This document shows, piece after piece, positions 1-10,279 of a stretch of 64,000 nucleotides of DNA (position 1 is its first letter; every line of letters begins with the position of its first letter). The DNA lies in assembly GCA_015680685.1 (NCBI GenBank), contig MNCI01013895.1, positions 1,851,801-1,915,800 of the forward strand, read 5' to 3'. The notes under the pieces are model-generated. The model did not search any database and was not told the origin of the DNA. It saw only the letters and a program-made list of their open reading frames with translations. Origin of the DNA: Gnetum montanum. Its lineage: Eukaryota > Streptophyta > Gnetopsida > Gnetales > Gnetaceae. Both the position numbers and the translations under genes were made by a program.

Positions 1-96
1 ACGCGTGTAGGCACTTAGTCTGCGAAGTTCGACCGGATCGTGCGTGCTATGCTCGTATTCGTATGGTTGAGTGTAGGGGTACCTTGCCACTCATCA
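1..96 (+). mobile_element. 3' end of a gypsy LTR (plus strand), cut by window edge
   Basis: The last bases read GCCACTCATCA, the same LTR terminus found at 24097, 36642 and 57306, preceded by the conserved run around GGTTGAGTGTAGGGGTACC. No primer-binding site follows at 97, so this is probably the 3' LTR of an element lying left of the window. It points toward another LTR remnant of opposite orientation (97-825). Confidence 0.75.
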
Positions 97-825
97 TAAT
101 GTAATTATTCTAGCAATTAGTTTAAGTTCAAGATTGTTGTCATTCCACGTGGAGCTAGTGAAGTTTATGTGTATGGTTTAGTTCACCATGAGGTATATGA
201 TATTTGATGTTGTTGAGCCATTCTTACTTCTAGCAAACATAATGAGATGAAAATAGTTTCTAATTTTGAGTCTAAGTAATTTCATGAAAGTGAATTTATC
301 TTAGCCTAATGCAATGGATATTCGATCCTAGTCTACCGTACACGCCTTGGATTCATGTAGTGATCATTAGGATTACCAAGTGATATTACTACTCAGAAAA
401 TCAAGCAACGCCACCACCAGGTTACCAAATAACTACACTTAGTATTTGAAACCAGTCCTATCCATATTGCTTACTTTCAACATGTAAAATAAAATGCTTG
501 TAAAGTAAATGATTAACTAGGAAAATAGGAAAAATTATTCTAAGTAGACATTAAAAAACTAAGTGGATGCTGCAATGATGATAAGAAATCTTGATCTTTA
601 TTTTCAGTCATGAATTGTGTCTAAGTACAATTCACTCAAATAAAGACACTGTACAATCACCCAACATCACACTGTGGGCGTACACTTCTAAGTGCTAGAT
701 TACGAAAATAAATTGAAAGAATTTTGTTACTATGGACTAAAACTTACGTGAATTTGTGCACCTAAGTGTTGTATTTATAGGTTACACACATCCCATGATA
801 TCGGATCTATGATGTCTTAGCATGT
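97..825 (-). mobile_element. Gypsy LTR remnant (C-like lineage), minus strand
   Basis: Read on the minus strand this has LTR order: GATATC motifs, a TATA box (CCTATAAATA), an AATAAAG signal, the 'ggtaacctggtgg...ggtaatcc' repeats and then a stretch like the U5 of the LTR at 56350-57306. About 100 bp of its 3' end are missing at 97, where an LTR end of opposite orientation abuts. At 825 it is cut by the 3' LTR of element E. I infer an old LTR that served as target for two later insertions. Confidence 0.6.
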
Positions 826-1665
826 TGATGAGCGGCGAGGTATCCCTACACTCAACCATATGAATACTAGCGTTTCACGCATGATCCGGTCGAATTCCAA
901 GGACTAAGTGCCTATGCACCTTTGTGGAACAACAACGGGTTGGTTGATCGTTGTCTTCCCAAACTTACTTGTATGTCACGATTGTATGGTTAAGTAAGCT
1001 TGAGGTATTTAATTTTTATAGCTTTTATGTTTTATTTGTGTCCTATGCTAATAAGGGAGAAGAGAGATGACTAAGTAACTAATTTATCTTAACTACTCAT
1101 TAACTAAGTTATAACTAATCCTAACACTAGCATTTGTTCTCACTTGCTATACACATCCTAAACCAATGCAACACTATTGGGATTACCAAACGCTAATCGT
1201 TACTGGGTTACCAAGTGTTACACGCATGCTCGAAGTGATTGTACTAAGTGTATTTACTTAGGAGAGTTGTAGGGTGAGAGAGAGAATTAATTAACTAAGA
1301 AAGCATTTAATAATAGTGATTAACATTAACTAATCTATTCTCGATGTTGCAAGGTTTATCATAAAGTTCATCTTTATTGCTGTACACAAAGTGTGGTCAG
1401 GTACACAATGCTCGAATAAAGATTCGTTCACTCTATGACTCCTACTGCAGGCACACAGAAATAATTCTAACTCTAGGAGGAAGAAAAGGCAAGAGTTTGG
1501 CTAAGGAACTAACTATCTAATTATAAAACCAAGTGTCTCCACCTCTTATTTATAAGTAAGGAGGCTGGTCTTGATATCGGGTATCCGACATTGCATGGTA
1601 GGCTCTGATATTGCAGACCCGATATCGCAGATGTAATATCGTGGCCCTGATATCGTAGTTCATCA
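826..1665 (-). repeat. 3' LTR of element E
   Basis: On the minus strand it starts TGATGAACTACGATATC and ends CCGCTCATCA. The U3 carries spaced GATATC/GATATT motifs (about 1570-1660), then a TATA box (TTATAAATAAG near 1550) and an AATAAAG signal near 1420. The LTR is about 840 bp and lies directly after the polypurine tract. Confidence 0.85.
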
Positions 1666-1677
1666 TACCCCCATGAC
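1666..1677 (-). other. Polypurine tract of element E
   Basis: Minus strand reads GTCATGGGGGTA directly before the LTR start TGATGAA. The same tract precedes the 3' LTRs of A (35731-35740) and B (49636-49645), so it is the plus-strand priming site of this family. Confidence 0.8.
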
Positions 1678-1859
1678 TGAATGAAAACTCATCCTTGAGT
1701 TCCTTACAAAATATTGGGAAAGTATGGGATTATTGACTAATTGACAACTGATGGTGGAATGGGATGACAGACTCAACGTGCCCAGTGAACGGATCAATAA
1801 GCTTATTACAACATTAGTGTTCATGACCATTGTGGTGAACACTTGTACATAAATGACAT

Positions 1860-2690
1860 CCAAGCCTTTATTTGGTAGCTTGAAGAGAAAGAGAGAGAAA
1901 GAAGATAAAGCATGGTGAAGCCAATGCCGAAATTGCGCCTTCCATTGTTTATCCATAGCCAAACCACCAAACTTGCTCCTTTTGTAAACGCTCTAGTTCC
2001 AGTCCATCCTGACTGCTTCCTCCAAGCACAGTCCATTGTTTGTATGATTGCCATATACACACACAACACAGTCACAAATGAGTAAGGATAGATAAGCCAC
2101 AATGCAGTTGATAACTTACTTCGATATGAAGTGAATTGGCTGAGTTGTGGTTATGGCAGAAACTGGTTAAGAGATTTATCACTGGTGACTACCCAAGGTG
2201 TAGGGGTTAGGTAAATAGTAGAATGGAAAAAATTGAAAACTTTGTGCCAGGGAGTCCATGACTAAGAGCGAACCTCTGGTAGCTATAAGATGGAAAAATA
2301 TGAGGAACAAGAAAGATGGAAAAAATAACAATGGCAATGCCAATAAACTGAAAGTCATGGATGGGGATGAAACAAAAAATGATCGATTGCAGGAAATGTT
2401 TAAGGAAAAGAAGTTAATAGTTTCACCAAAAAGGAATGCTAGTGGATCCTCCCCAAAGCAAGCTCATTCCCTTTATGCCCTAACAAACCAACAAACCAAA
2501 GAGTTCATAGGCTCGAGGACTATCATTTGAAAGCAAAAGTTAAAAACTTACCCACAAGAATTCACCAAAGAAAAATAATGCATCAACCCAGAAACAAACT
2601 AATGATAAAACCGACAATGAGGTGGAAAATGGGAAGAAAGATGGAGAGGAGAGAATGAAATGGAATCCCAAGAATAAGGTTGTTTAGAGT
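1860..2690. other. Unassigned block in place of ORF2 in element E
   Basis: Element E matches A and B up to about 2695 and again below about 1860. The roughly 830 bp between do not resemble their ORF2. The block holds one plus-strand ORF of 90 codons (2258-2530), rich in Lys and Asn (for example EMFKEKKLIVSPKRNASGSS), and flanking in-frame stops. It may be a fragment of another element inserted with deletion of ORF2. I do not recognise it. Confidence 0.4.
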
Positions 2691-2694
2691 CCCT

Positions 2695-3600
2695 TGTGTA
2701 TTTCATGGTTAAGATGACTAAGTAGAACTCATTCCAAATCTGGACTCAAACCAATCACATTCAATGATCTCGCATCAATACACTTGGCCAATCCATCCTC
2801 TTGAAGCAACAAGAATGCTTCCACAAAGAGTTACCACCATTCTAAGGAGAGTGAGATAGAGAAGCAGGAAGTGAGAAAGGGCCTTAGTTAGAGGGAACCT
2901 TCAGGCATGGGTAACATGTCTTTCCAATTCCATAACTAGTGCTTGTAGCCCATATTGCTTTATTATGTCTAAGGGGTGTGCTTTGAATTCTCACTTTTTT
3001 TTGTGTGAGAACCGCACCATACAAAGACTTATTTTTATTCACTCAGCTTCCTGATATGTGAACAATGTCAGAATGGCGAAAAACCCAAGAAAAGCATCCA
3101 AGCACCTAAGAGAATGGCCATCACAAATGCATTGAGTCCCCTTGAAGTCACATCCTTTTCATCCTTTGAGTCTTTCCTTGATTTAAAAAAATACCCAACC
3201 ACCAATTCATTAACAAATTTTCTTAGAAAAAAGGAACTATACAGTTCCAAGCCAAAGGAGACCATAGAGTTGTATGGATGAGTGGACGATGTGGACTCAT
3301 TGCTTGTTTTACCAAAAGAACCGTATCTTAATATCAACATCATAATTCAAAGGTAAAAACCAAACATTAGCAATCAATATGATATAATTCAATCCACCAT
3401 CATGAGCACATATTGGATGATGAATAAAAGTAAATCAAGCAAACAAAGAAATAGTAAAAATATGAACGATGGTGTAAAACAAAAATAAGAAAAGTTGGAA
3501 AAATGTGTAAAACAAAAATGTGTGAAACAAAAACATGTAAAACAAAAATGTGTAAAACAAAAATTCAAAAAAATAACTGAGGGACTAGAACTGTTAGCAT
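2695..3600 (-). other. Conserved non-coding spacer after integrase (element E)
   Basis: Blocks here match the spacers of A (30770-32150), B (44530-46060) and C (61060-62500): the ATGAGTCCACATCGTCC stretch near 3300, AATTCAAAGCACACCCCTTA near 2980, and a block of about 24 nt at 2901-2925. A four-unit 15-bp repeat (3504-3563) lies at the integrase end. No long open frame is kept. Confidence 0.6.
3504..3563 (+). repeat. 15-bp tandem repeat, four units
   Basis: Four consecutive copies of TGTGTAAAACAAAAA (one with TGTGTGAAA, one with CATGTAAAA). On the sense strand of element E this is TTTTTGTTTTACACA. Single copies of TTTTTGTTTTACAC stand at the same place after the integrase in A (near 30840) and twice in B (near 44590 and 44630). 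Confidence 0.85.
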
Positions 3601-4680
3601 AGGTGGCCATCTCCCCCACTACTGAGTTGGAAAGAGAAGATCCGAAATAGTGAGCAAGGTTGTCCACTAACAGAGGTAGCATGTGTACTGGTTGTCCTAA
3701 GCTCATGGAAAGGTTTGGTTTTTTGCACGTTGACCAACAGCTTCTTGTTCTGGCTCTTAGGTTTGTATATTGTCATGGCCCTTGAAGAAAAATTTGCATA
3801 AATAATATAAGGTCTTTCCCACAGTGTTTGAAATTTAGGATGTTGTGACACATGTGTGGGATTCTAGTAGAGAACCTTATCTTCTGGTTGATATTTAACT
3901 TTCCTAATTCTTAGGTCATGACGTTGTTTATTGAATGCCTTGTGCAATTTGTTAGATGGCACGGTAGCTAGTTAGTTTTCATCTAGCAAGTTAAGGGTTA
4001 CTAATTGTTGTTTCTATGCTAGATCAAGGTCAAGGTTGAGGTCACATGCTGTGGATAGTGTACGGAGCTCAGTTTGGATGGGGAGCATTGGTAATTTACC
4101 GTACACTAACTGACAGGGAGAGTAGCCTGTAGGAAGTTTCCATGTGGAGCGGTATGCCCAAAGAGAATCGTTTAGTTTAGTGCTCTAGTCTCACCTAAAC
4201 TTGCTAATAGTTCTTATCAATATCTTTGTAATCTCCCTATTGGTGACTTCAGCTTGACCGTTCGTTTGGGGGTGGTATGGTGTTGTCAATTTGTGTTCAG
4301 CTCCTAAGCGTTACATTAATTTCTGAAAAGTTGCACTTGTGAAGTGTGTACCATTGTCTGAAATAAGTGCACGAGGCACACCAAACCTGTTTATGATTTT
4401 TTGTTGAACAAATCGTGCAGCTATAGATGATGTACAATCCTTAACAGCAGTTGCTTTGGCCTATTTTGTTAGGTAATCAATAGCAACAATAATATAATCT
4501 TTTTTATTGGACATTGGTGTAATTGGCCCCATAAAATCAATTCCCCAAATGTCGAAGGGTTCTAAAGGTTGGATCCATTGTTGCAAACCCTCCATTCTAG
4601 CAATCATTCCCCCATTACGTTGACAACACTCACAAGATTGGATGAAATGATGAGCATCTCAAAACAATGTAGGCCAATAA
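3600..4680 (-). pseudogene. Integrase remnant of element E
   Basis: The minus strand encodes, through many stops, the zinc-finger part (a CECCQR-like stretch near 4620), the core with a GIDF-like start and the DNGT motif near 4360, and the C-terminal stretch FQTLWERPYIIY (3594-3851) typical of the gypsy integrase tail. The enzyme would insert the cDNA into the genome. At least ten in-frame stops make it non-functional. Confidence 0.75.
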
Positions 4681-4949
4681 TATCCTGCAAGCAAGATCTT
4701 GATGGTCGTTCGTCTCCCAGTGTAACCCTCATGAGCATCTTGGAGAACTCGTAGTTGATCTATATCAAGAACACACCATCGAACCAAGCCACTGGGGCAC
4801 ACTTTGTAAAGTTTCCCATTGAGCTCCATAAAGTACTTGTCTTGGTGAAGAAACTATTGTTTCTTCTTAAGGTTTAATTATTGTGGTAATTATTGGATGA
4901 GGAGATAGGTAAGAATGCTACTGTACTAGTTTGTCTTCGTGGGTGATTG

Positions 4950-6540
4950 ATAATTCACTACACTAGCAAAGAGGAATTCATTAGGGAAATAATAAGAAAT
5001 TGGATACTCATCCTCTTTATTATCCCATCACAACTGAGATAAATGATTAGCAGCTACGTTCTCGGTGCCTTTATGATCGATCATCGTAAGATCGAACTCT
5101 TGTAAGATTACAAGCCATCATATGATAAGAGGGATTACCATTATCTTATTCATGAGAAACCTTATTGCACTATGATCTGTATGTATATATACTTAATATC
5201 CCAATACATAGTGTCTAAACTTTTCTAGTGTAAACACTACAACCGTTAATTCTTTCTTTGTGGTAGTGTAGTTAAGTTGTGCACCAACGATACTTCTACT
5301 TGCATAGTGGATGTAATAAGGATGCTTTTGGTCCTCTAACTGTGTAAGTACAGCTCCTAAGGCATAGTTGGATGTGTTGGTCATAATATGAAATGGTTTT
5401 GACCAGTTAGGAGCTTGTAGAATGGGTGTTTCTACTAGCTTCTGTTTTAGAGTTTGCAAAGCTAATTCACATTCCCTGGTCCATTCGAAAGGTATGTCCT
5501 TTTTAGTTAATTCCACCAACGATTTTGCAACCTTTGAAAAGTTCTCAATAAATCTCCTATAGTAGCCAATGTGTCCAAGAAATGACCGAATATGTTTGAC
5601 AGTTTCTAGTTGATGGTAATTCCTTGGATAACTTTGATTTTCTCGGGGTCTACCTCTATCCCTGTGTGTGAGATTTTGTGCCCTAGTACTATGCCTTCTT
5701 GGACCATCAAATGGCTTTTCTGCTAGTTGAGCCTCAAATTGGTTTCTACACATATTTTTAGTACTTGCTCTAACCGGTCCAAGGCTTGATCAAAGTTTGC
5801 TCCATAAGTGAAGAAGTCATCCATAAAGACCTCCACATCGTTTCCTATTTGCTATTAGAATATGCTTAGAACTAATCGTTGAAACGTTGCAAGGGCATTA
5901 CACAAGCCAAACGACATCTGTTTGTATGCAAATGTTCCCCAAGGACTAGTGAATGTAGTCTTGGCTTAGTCTTCTAAGGCTATTTGTATTTAGTTATATC
6001 CGCTATATCCATCCAGAAAACTGTAATAGTGTTGCCCTGCAATGGTGTCTAAGACTTGGTCAACAAATGGCAATGGAAACTAATCTTTGAATGTTTCCAT
6101 ATTCAGTAGCCTGAAATCTATGCACATCCTCCATTTGCCTCTCTTTTTAGGTACAATAACTAAAGGGCTAATCCATTCACTATCAATAATGGGGTATATG
6201 GCACAGCCTTGAGAAGTTATTTGATTTCTTCCTTGACTACTTGCTTCAGCTTTGGGTTCAAACGCCTCTACGATTTTCTTTGAGGCTTCATGTAGGAATC
6301 AGTGTAAATTCTATGTTGGCATATCCTAGGATCTATTCTAGTTAATTTAGGATATGACCAAGCGAAGGCTCTCGACCATTTATTTATTACCTTCTGCAGT
6401 CTCTCTTTTTGTTGTGGAGAAAGCTTAGCGTTAATAATTACCGATTTTCCATTTTTAAGGAACGTGTATTCCATATCGGTGGGCAATGGTTTCAGCTCGA
6501 GGGGCTCCTGCTTAAATTTCTCAGGGATTTCCAACTTCCC
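4950..6540 (-). pseudogene. Reverse transcriptase-RNase H remnant of element E
   Basis: The pre-RT stretch at 6534-6268 reads EPLELKPLPTDMEYTFLK and AFAWSYPKLTRIDPR. The palm region with the FMDD-type site lies near 5820. The thumb and RNase H are clearest at 5753-5193: FLGHIGYYRRFIENFSK and YTTTKKELTVVVFTLEKFRH. The order and wording match the Athila/Tat branch of gypsy elements. Many frameshifts and stops are present. Confidence 0.8.
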
Positions 6541-6746
6541 CGGTTAATATTTTTGAGCTTAAGACTTGGAAGTTGGTGGTGGACTTGCTCTAATGTGTCT
6601 ATGCTATCGATGTAGAAGCAAGTCAAACCCTCAATTGCTTCCATGCATATGAGTGAACTACTTTCTTGATCAGTTAGCCATTGGGTGCCTTCCTATCATG
6701 TGGCTGCTACATATAGGAATATTTGTATGTTGATCACTTGTGCACA

Positions 6747-7300
6747 CTAATTGCATGCAGGAAATGTTAAACTTTGCACAACCCATGACCTCTGCACACA
6801 ATTACACCTCGTGTCACTGTATGCAATGCATGGAACTTTCTTCTTTTCAATCTTTTTGAATGTGTTTTCCTTTGATATTTCCAAGGAAAGATTGTGGATT
6901 CCTAGGCACGCTTCAACTATGCTTAGCCATGCTCTTCCCATTATGATTGGAAAATCCCCCTTACCATTGTTCACCTGAATCACTAGGAAGTCAACTGGGT
7001 ACGACCACCCATAAATAGTGGTAACAATGTCCTCTGCTAGTCCCAATGGGACAATGATGGATTGGTTAGCCAACTCTAGATGGATGTTGCTCTTTTTCAA
7101 TGGAGGCAGGTTCTAGGCCTTGTACATTTCTTGAGAAATCAAGTTGACACTGGAACCTGAATCCAAAAGAGCCTTACACGATTCATTTCTAGCGATTTGT
7201 AAATATATGAGAGGACTCCTAGGATCAGAGAATTTCCTGGGAAGATGGCCAACTTTGATCCAATCGATGATGACATGTGTTAGCATGACCGTATGCGTTG
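6747..7300 (-). pseudogene. Aspartic protease remnant of element E
   Basis: The active-site stretch CKALLDSGSSVNLIS is read on the minus strand near 7150-7190, followed by the flap-side region and the conserved FPIIMGRAWLS (6747-7100). This retropepsin would process the Gag-Pol polyprotein. One stop separates the active site from the C-terminal half, which is otherwise open for 117 codons. Confidence 0.75.
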
Positions 7301-7479
7301 AGTGTGGTGCTTGGATTGAAGGAGGCTCTAAAGTTTTGATTGATACTAAGGTTTCTAAGGAATCAACTGCTTGTGATTGTAAGGGCTTGGTTGGACTGTT
7401 GGTTCTAAAGAAAGGTCTTTTCTTTATGTAGTTTTTGGAACCAACAGTAGGTTGAGAGTTAATAGCCCTTGTTGCATTA

Positions 7480-9533
7480 CATTGTTGTGGCTAGGTAGGG
7501 ATTTCACCTTGCATAGCTAGAGTAGGTGGTAATGGAGCTATTGGTGGAAGAGATGCGGTCAGATGAGAAGGATGGTATGTTTGTAGAGCATCATCCCTAG
7601 AAGAAGGAGTCCTATAATACTCACGAGCTTGGTAGTGAGGTTGAGGAGTAATGTGACCAGTAGAGTCATGTGGAGAGATTGGTTGATGCACGTAATATCC
7701 ATACGGGTCAGGTTGTCGGTAAGGATATTGTTGCCTTGGTGATGGCATTCCCCATGATTGTGGGTATTGCCACTATTGATATTACTCAATCAGTTGTGGT
7801 GGAGTTCCATTGGGATAATACATTAAGGGTTGGTAGAATTGTCTTGGGTTACCTTGGGGGTAAGGTAACCTTCAAGTTGTTTTCTGTTTGTTCAACTGTG
7901 GATTAAGTGCATACACCCCAGACTCCTGCAGATGTAAGATTAAAAGGCAACATCCTGTAGGATGGTCATATTGACATATCTCACATCCACTATCATTATC
8001 TATTTCCGAATCCACAACTTCTTTAATGATGGCAACTTTGCCCTTACCCTTGTTACGTGCATATTCAACTTCTCTCTTTTTTCTTCTTTCATGATCACTA
8101 CCTTGCTCTTTAAACTTCTCTACTATTTTAAGAACAGTTTGAAATATATTGTCTAGGGAATCCCACATTTGGTCTACCTTTTCTAACACTTCTGATGTCA
8201 ACTTTTGGATAGGCAAAGTTTTCCTATTCACCATTTCTTCGAGTGGTGACTCTTCTTCATCCTCACAAAATCTTACTCCCTTCTTCTAGAGGGAAGGATC
8301 TCAATTATATTCTTTTGCACTTTCTCTCTTCTATAGCTCACCTTCTTCCTTAGCAACTTGCTCCAATAGTCTTTGAATTTGATGGGACCTAAGCTCGGAT
8401 AGTCTTCCTTGGGCATAAGTCCCAAGGGTTCTTCTCATTTCATGCCTAAGCCCACTTACGAGATGGTGTAGTTGATCCCTCTGTGAATAACCATGGCCAG
8501 TACAATGATGTAGTAGTGCATAGTATCGGTCCATGGTAGCATCCAAGGGTTCATGTCCTCCTTGTTTCCAACCTTGGATTTTCTTTTATAGGTTGGACAC
8601 TCAAGAGTACATTTGGTACTTATCATTGAACAATTCTAACTTGGTACTCCACCTACAAATGGATTCCAGTTCTAAGGACCGGTACCAGCTTTTCACTTCT
8701 TTAACTAATGTTCATGGGAATGACTTAAGTTTTTGCCATTCGTTCTCTATGTTTTATAAGGGACACACATCATGGAATGCCTGTAAGTGATTCTAAGGAT
8801 TAGCATTGTATCCCCCTTCAAATTGTGGGATATTGTTCATATCTAATCTCTTGATCCTACTATCTTTCTAGTGCCTTGTTGAAATTCTAACAGCCTTAGT
8901 TATGTCTAACATACTTCGAGTAGTCAATAGGGGCTCATCGTGATCATCTCGTCCATGGCGTCTATGATGCCTACGTTGTTCCCTACTCTCCCTTCTTCTA
9001 TGTTGTGATTCTCTAGAGTGCCCTTGTCCCATTTCCTGGCTAGTTCACCTATGACTTCCACTTTGCCTACCTTTATCCCCATGGTCTTTTTCTTTATGAC
9101 TGCGTCCGGATATTGAAGGAGGAGGTGAAGGAGATGATGACGGTGAAGAAGAAGGAGAACCATCATCATGATGGTGTCTGCTACCTTCTCTTCGGTGGTC
9201 ATGGCCTCGATCGCGATTGTGATCAGAATGTCCACCTTTATCATGTGTTTGTGTCCCTTTTTCGAACCCTTTGTGCCCGTGGGTATCAGAATCTAGGTTA
9301 TGAATAGTGGAATGAAGGTTCTGATACACAATCCCTTGGCTAAAGTCAAGGGGAGGAACATCGTTGTGTGGACGACTGCCTAAGGTAGGTTCACCACCCT
9401 CATTTTCGCTTAAGACATGTGGGACATCCTGGGACCACTTACCCTTCAAAGACTTATGATGTCTCTCCTGTTGCAAGTCCCTTTGACGTTGTGCCTCTGT
9501 GGGACGATATTCTTTCGAGACACCATTAAAAAG
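7480..9533 (-). pseudogene. Gag remnant of element E, N-terminus missing
   Basis: Pieces in order: an EYRPTEAQRQRD start matching residue ~95 of the A gag, a His/Ser/Pro-rich stretch (9476-9045), the capsid-like segment with RYYALLHHCTGHGYSQ (8546-8331), a basic region and the short zinc knuckle CEICQYDHPTGCC (about 7970), and a Pro/Gln/Tyr-rich tail with DPYGYYVHQP (7748-7491). The first third of the gene and everything upstream are gone. Confidence 0.75.
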
Positions 9534-9535
9534 TG

Positions 9536-9663
9536 ATGGTTTCAGCGTGTTTGTGTATTTGTGTGTGTGTTTGTTCTGGGTTGGATTGAAATGGAAACTT
9601 CTGGAATTTTGGCTATAACAAGAATGTCAGATTTAATATGTCAGCTTCTTACTGTTGTCAGTT
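9536..9663. other. Short spacer with GT-rich tract
   Basis: Between the broken end of element E and the tRNA gene. It contains an imperfect GT-rich tract (about 9546-9576) and nothing else I recognise. Confidence 0.6.
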
Positions 9664-9735
9664 GGTTCCATGGTGTAGTGGTTAGCACTCTGGACTTTGA
9701 ATCCAGTGACCTGGGTTCGAATCCCGGTGGGACCT
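9664..9735 (+). tRNA. trnQ-UUG: tRNA-Gln (anticodon UUG)
   Basis: A complete cytosolic-type cloverleaf of 72 nt. The acceptor stem pairs GGTTCCA (9664-9670) with TGGGACC (9728-9734), with one G-U pair and a T discriminator. The anticodon stem CTGGA/TCCAG (9690-9694/9702-9706) frames loop CTTTGAA with anticodon TTG at 9697-9699. Box A is in TGGTGTAGTGG and box B in GGTTCGAATCC. It has no intron and no encoded CCA, as expected of a nuclear gene. A run of T at 9791-9796 may stop RNA polymerase III, though it is about 55 bp away. The gene looks functional. Confidence 0.96.
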
Positions 9736-10279
9736 AATTAGGTCGTATGAGCTTGAGAGACCTGCTATGACAAAGTAACATATTCTTTGCTTTTTTAATT
9801 TTAAATCTTGCTACCAACACCTTGGTTATCCTTATGAAAGCCATGTTGACCCCAAAAAGAGAATTTTATTAATTAAATGAGAATAAGTACATGGTCAACA
9901 TCTGAACATATTGATGGATAAATAGGGAGAAGAACAATGACAAATGCGATAGTTGAAAGAAAACATCTTGAAACATAATCTTTCTCAGGGTGTGGGAGTA
10001 CATGCCGAAGAAGGGAGTACATGCCAAAGAGCTACCTAATGCTGGGAATCCTTAGGAACTGCGAGTTTATAAGACCAGGAGAACAACAAAGAGCTCAAAA
10101 TGCTCAAAATTATGATGATAACACACTCCGATGTAGCAGATCGAGATTGGAAAGAGTGCACGAGTTGATCTGCTCCAAGGCTGCAAACAATAAAACAATT
10201 GATTAGTATCCAACTTTAACTTAAAAGTACGAGATAAAATTTGGAAATGCACAAGGCGAAGAATTTGAGATTTTTACAT
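9736..10279. other. Flank and possible 3' untranslated part of the LINE
   Basis: AT-rich DNA with a short direct repeat (GGGAGTACATGCC, twice near 9995-10025). The open stretch at 10021-10206 shows no family resemblance. It may be the 3' untranslated region of the LINE that follows on the minus strand, but I see no clear poly-A end. Confidence 0.35.

Larger units (their letters stand above)
826..9535 (-). mobile_element. Element E: Athila-like Ty3/gypsy retrotransposon, 5'-truncated, minus strand
   Basis: Reading right to left: gag (9533-7480), protease (about 7300-6747), reverse transcriptase/RNase H (6540-4950), integrase (4680-3600), conserved non-coding DNA (3600-2695), an unexplained block (2690-1860), 3' end, polypurine tract (1677-1666) and 3' LTR (1665-826). 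The element stops abruptly inside the first third of gag near 9535, so the 5' LTR and leader are lost. No ORF2 remains where A and B have one. Every coding frame is broken by several stops. The target-side 5 bp at 821-825 (catgt) cannot be paired because the other end is missing. Confidence 0.85.
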
